Translations under genes and position numbers: made by a program
The notes under the pieces: generated by a model
The model's database searches: none
Told to the model about the DNA's origin: nothing
Seen by the model: the letters and a program-made list of their open reading frames with translations, nothing else
Shown here: in pieces, positions 3,749-6,063 of the stretch
Layout of the letters: each line of letters begins with the position of its first letter
Position numbering within the stretch: the stretch's first letter is position 1
Assembly: GCA_946482375.1 (NCBI GenBank)
Contig: CAMLRH010000166.1
Coordinates: 1-6,063, forward strand
From: an uncultured Caulobacteraceae bacterium
Lineage (GTDB): Bacteria > Pseudomonadota > Alphaproteobacteria > Caulobacterales > Caulobacteraceae
DNA length: 6,063 nucleotides
Direction: 5' to 3'

Positions 3749-6063
3749 ATGACTTATCAGCGTCGACTCCTTTGTGGGGCCGCTATCGCCGCCGCCCTGT
3801 TCGCCGCGCCCGCCATGACGCAGGAACAGGTCGCCTCCATCGACATTGCCGCCCAGCCGATGGCGAGCGCGCTCAAGGAACTGGCCCGGCAAAGCGGCGC
3901 CAACGTGCTGTTTGCGCCAGAGTCGGTGAAGGGCCTCAAGGCGCCGCCGATCCAGACCAACGCCACGCCGGAGGAAGCGGCGCGGATGATGCTGGCGGGC
4001 ACGGACCTCTCGGTCGTGCGCGATCCCACGGGCTCTCTCGTGATCCGGAGCCTCGTTCAGGACCCCCAGTCCGGAAGCGCCGAAGGGGCCGGCGCTGAGG
4101 TCGAGGCCCTGATCGTCACGGCGCAGAAGCGCGAGGAAGACATCCAGGATGTGCCGATCGCGATTTCGGCGTTCACGCCCAAGGAACTGGAAGCCCAGAA
4201 GATCGAAGGCGGTTTCGACCTTCTGAAGGCGATCCCGAACGTCACCTTCTCGAAGAACAACTTCACCAGCTACAACTTCAGCATTCGCGGCATCGGCACC
4301 AAGGCGGTGTCGGCGACGACCGACCCCGGCGTGGCGGTGGCGTTCAACAACACCGCCCTGCTGCAGAACCGCCTGTTCGAGCAGGAATACTTCGACGTCG
4401 AGCGGGTGGAAGTGCTGCGCGGACCGCAGGGTACGTTGTACGGCCGCAACGCTACCGCGGGCGTCATCAACGTGATTTCCGCCAAGCCGGACATGAACGA
4501 CTTCGACGGCTTCGTGAAGGCGGAGGTCGGCAACTACGACAGCAAGCGTATTTCGGCGATGGTCAACGTGCCGCTGGTCGAGGACAAGGTGGCGATCCGT
4601 CTGGCCGGCTCCCTGACCGACCGTCAGGGGTATGACTTCAACGATCTCACCGGCAACGCCGTCAATGGCCGCGACCTGTGGTCGGCGCGCCTGACGCTGG
4701 GCTTCAACCCCACCGACCGCATCCGCGCCAACCTGATCTGGGAGCGGTTCGAGGAGGACGACAACCGCTCACGCACCGGCAAGCAGCTTTGCCACCGCGA
4801 CAACGGCCCGACCTCCGTCGGAGGCGTGCCGGTGGCGAGCGGCGCCAATGCGCCCTTCGAGTCCGTCATCAGGCCGTCGCTGTTCAGCCAGGGATGCGTG
4901 GCCGGCAACCTCTATGACGACGCCGCCTTCGGCACGCCCAACGGACTGGCCATCCCCTTCGTGTTCGGCATGATCGGCCTTGGAGCGGGCTGTCCCACAG
5001 GCTGCAACCCGGCCTATCCGCTGGGTACGGACCCCGTGCGCGGATATCCGGTCACCCTGCTCAACCTTGCCGACCCGTATGCGAGCCAGGTCCAGTCGCG
5101 TGACCTTCGGGTCATCGAGTCGATCCTCGATCCCCGTTATCGCGCTAGCGCCGACATCGTCGAGCTGAATATCGACTTCGACCTGACCGATGAACTGACC
5201 TTCACGTCGCAGACGGCCTACAACGAAGACCAGACCTATTCCTTCCAGGACTTCAACCGCTTCAACACACAGCCTATATTCAACGACACCTCACCACTTA
5301 CGAACCGCAACAATCCTAATCCCAGCCCGTACCGCAACCTCGCGCCCGGTGGGTTCCTCGACGACCCGCAACTGGGCCGCAGCAACCGCATGGTGGCCTT
5401 CGACATCGCCCAGGCGGAGGGCAAGCAGTTCAGCCAGGAATTCCGGCTGCAGTCGGATTTCGACGCGCCGCTGAACTTCAGCGTCGGCGCGAACTACACC
5501 AAGTTCGATACCCTTGTGGATTACTACATCTTCGCCAACGTGCTGACGGCGTATGCGATGATGATTCCGTTCAACTTCTATGAAGGCGAAGTCAGACCTG
5601 AGGTCTGCGGCCCTGGCAGGGACTGGTTTCTCGGCGGTTACAATCCCGCCGGGATCATCACCGGCGAAGATCCCTTGGCCGTCTGTCCCTACATCGACCC
5701 CAATCCGATCGAGAGCATCAACGGCGAGGGTCACAACTACTTCCGCAGCAAGAACCCATACAAGGTGAAGTCAGCGGCGGCGTTCGGCGAACTCTACTGG
5801 CAGATCAACGACACCACGAAGATCACGGCGGGGCTGCGCTACACCAAGGACAAGAAGACCTTCATTCCCGTCCCGACGCAGGTTCTGCTGGCGCCGAACT
5901 TCGTCGCCGGCGGCACGGTCAACCGCGGCTATCCGGAAGATCCGCCGATCAAGCAGGAATGGGGCGAATGGACGGGGCGTCTGGGCGTCGACTGGAAGCC
6001 GGACCTCGCCTTCACCGACGAGACGATGCTCTATGCCTTCTACTCGCACGGCTACAAGGGCGG
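3749..6063 (+). CDS. TonB-dependent outer-membrane receptor with N-terminal STN signalling domain (3' end missing)
   Basis: The protein would import a ligand across the outer membrane using TonB energy and signal its presence to FecR. The visible 771 codons begin with a signal peptide (about 1-24, basic QRR then an alanine-rich core). An STN domain follows (about 30-100: AAQPMASALKELARQSGANVLF, given here as residues 34-55 for orientation). A TonB-box-like ALIVTA lies at 120-125, then the plug domain (about 126-245) with QKREEDIQDVPIAISAF from 126 and RGPQGTLYGRN at 224-234. The rest is beta-barrel; YAFYSHGYKGG near the right edge is the conserved mid-to-late barrel motif, so roughly a quarter is probably missing. 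The STN domain marks it as a transducer, matching the upstream sigma/FecR pair. The IVTAQKREED style is common in Caulobacterales and sphingomonad receptors, whose substrates vary widely, so no ligand is assigned. Six cysteines cluster in likely extracellular loops. Confidence 0.95.
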   Translation, partial: MTYQRRLLCGAAIAAALFAAPAMTQEQVASIDIAAQPMASALKELARQSGANVLFAPESVKGLKAPPIQTNATPEEAARMMLAGTDLSVVRDPTGSLVIRSLVQDPQSGSAEGAGAEVEALIVTAQKREEDIQDVPIAISAFTPKELEAQKIEGGFDLLKAIPNVTFSKNNFTSYNFSIRGIGTKAVSATTDPGVAVAFNNTALLQNRLFEQEYFDVERVEVLRGPQGTLYGRNATAGVINVISAKPDMNDFDGFVKAEVGNYDSKRISAMVNVPLVEDKVAIRLAGSLTDRQGYDFNDLTGNAVNGRDLWSARLTLGFNPTDRIRANLIWERFEEDDNRSRTGKQLCHRDNGPTSVGGVPVASGANAPFESVIRPSLFSQGCVAGNLYDDAAFGTPNGLAIPFVFGMIGLGAGCPTGCNPAYPLGTDPVRGYPVTLLNLADPYASQVQSRDLRVIESILDPRYRASADIVELNIDFDLTDELTFTSQTAYNEDQTYSFQDFNRFNTQPIFNDTSPLTNRNNPNPSPYRNLAPGGFLDDPQLGRSNRMVAFDIAQAEGKQFSQEFRLQSDFDAPLNFSVGANYTKFDTLVDYYIFANVLTAYAMMIPFNFYEGEVRPEVCGPGRDWFLGGYNPAGIITGEDPLAVCPYIDPNPIESINGEGHNYFRSKNPYKVKSAAAFGELYWQINDTTKITAGLRYTKDKKTFIPVPTQVLLAPNFVAGGTVNRGYPEDPPIKQEWGEWTGRLGVDWKPDLAFTDETMLYAFYSHGYKG

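Noticed and set aside
3767..3778. LLCG near the receptor N-terminus as a lipoprotein lipobox
   Set aside because: The residue before Cys is Leu rather than Gly/Ala/Ser, and a standard signal peptide continues past it to about residue 24.
5593..5607. 15-base palindrome CAGACCT-G-AGGTCTG within the receptor gene
   Set aside because: It is perfect but short, isolated and inside coding sequence. A 7-base inverted repeat of this kind is expected by chance about once in a few windows of this size.

Overview
The base composition is GC-rich with strong G/C preference at third codon positions. Together with the gene types and a C/G-tract palindromic repeat of a style I associate with Caulobacterales, this suggests an alphaproteobacterium, probably Caulobacteraceae (Brevundimonas, Phenylobacterium or Caulobacter type). 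The assignment is an inference from the sequence alone.

Layout. Positions 1-2179 (minus strand) hold the first 726 codons of putA, the bifunctional proline dehydrogenase / glutamate-semialdehyde dehydrogenase; the end of the gene lies beyond the left edge. A 56-bp gap (2180-2235) separates it from a divergent plus-strand group: a small FecI-like ECF sigma factor (2236-2754), a FecR-like membrane anti-sigma regulator (2754-3677, start overlapping the sigma stop by one base), a 71-bp spacer, and a TonB-dependent outer-membrane receptor with an N-terminal signalling (STN) domain (3749 to beyond the right edge). These three form a classic cell-surface signalling module. The receptor would sense its ligand outside the cell and pass the signal through its STN domain to the periplasmic part of FecR, which would then release or activate the sigma factor to transcribe the receptor gene. 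The ligand cannot be told from the sequence. Nothing shows that the module is functionally tied to proline catabolism.

The most unusual feature is a 118-bp nested palindromic repeat (459-576) inside putA. It is translated in frame and adds roughly 40 residues of low-complexity, Pro/Ser/Gly/His-rich sequence exactly at the junction between the two enzyme domains. The reading frame stays open throughout, so this looks like a mobile palindromic element tolerated in, or co-opted as, an interdomain linker, similar in principle to the Rickettsia palindromic elements found inside genes.

There is no RNA gene, CRISPR array or transposase gene in the window. The only non-coding stretches are the two short gaps at 2180-2235 and 3678-3748.
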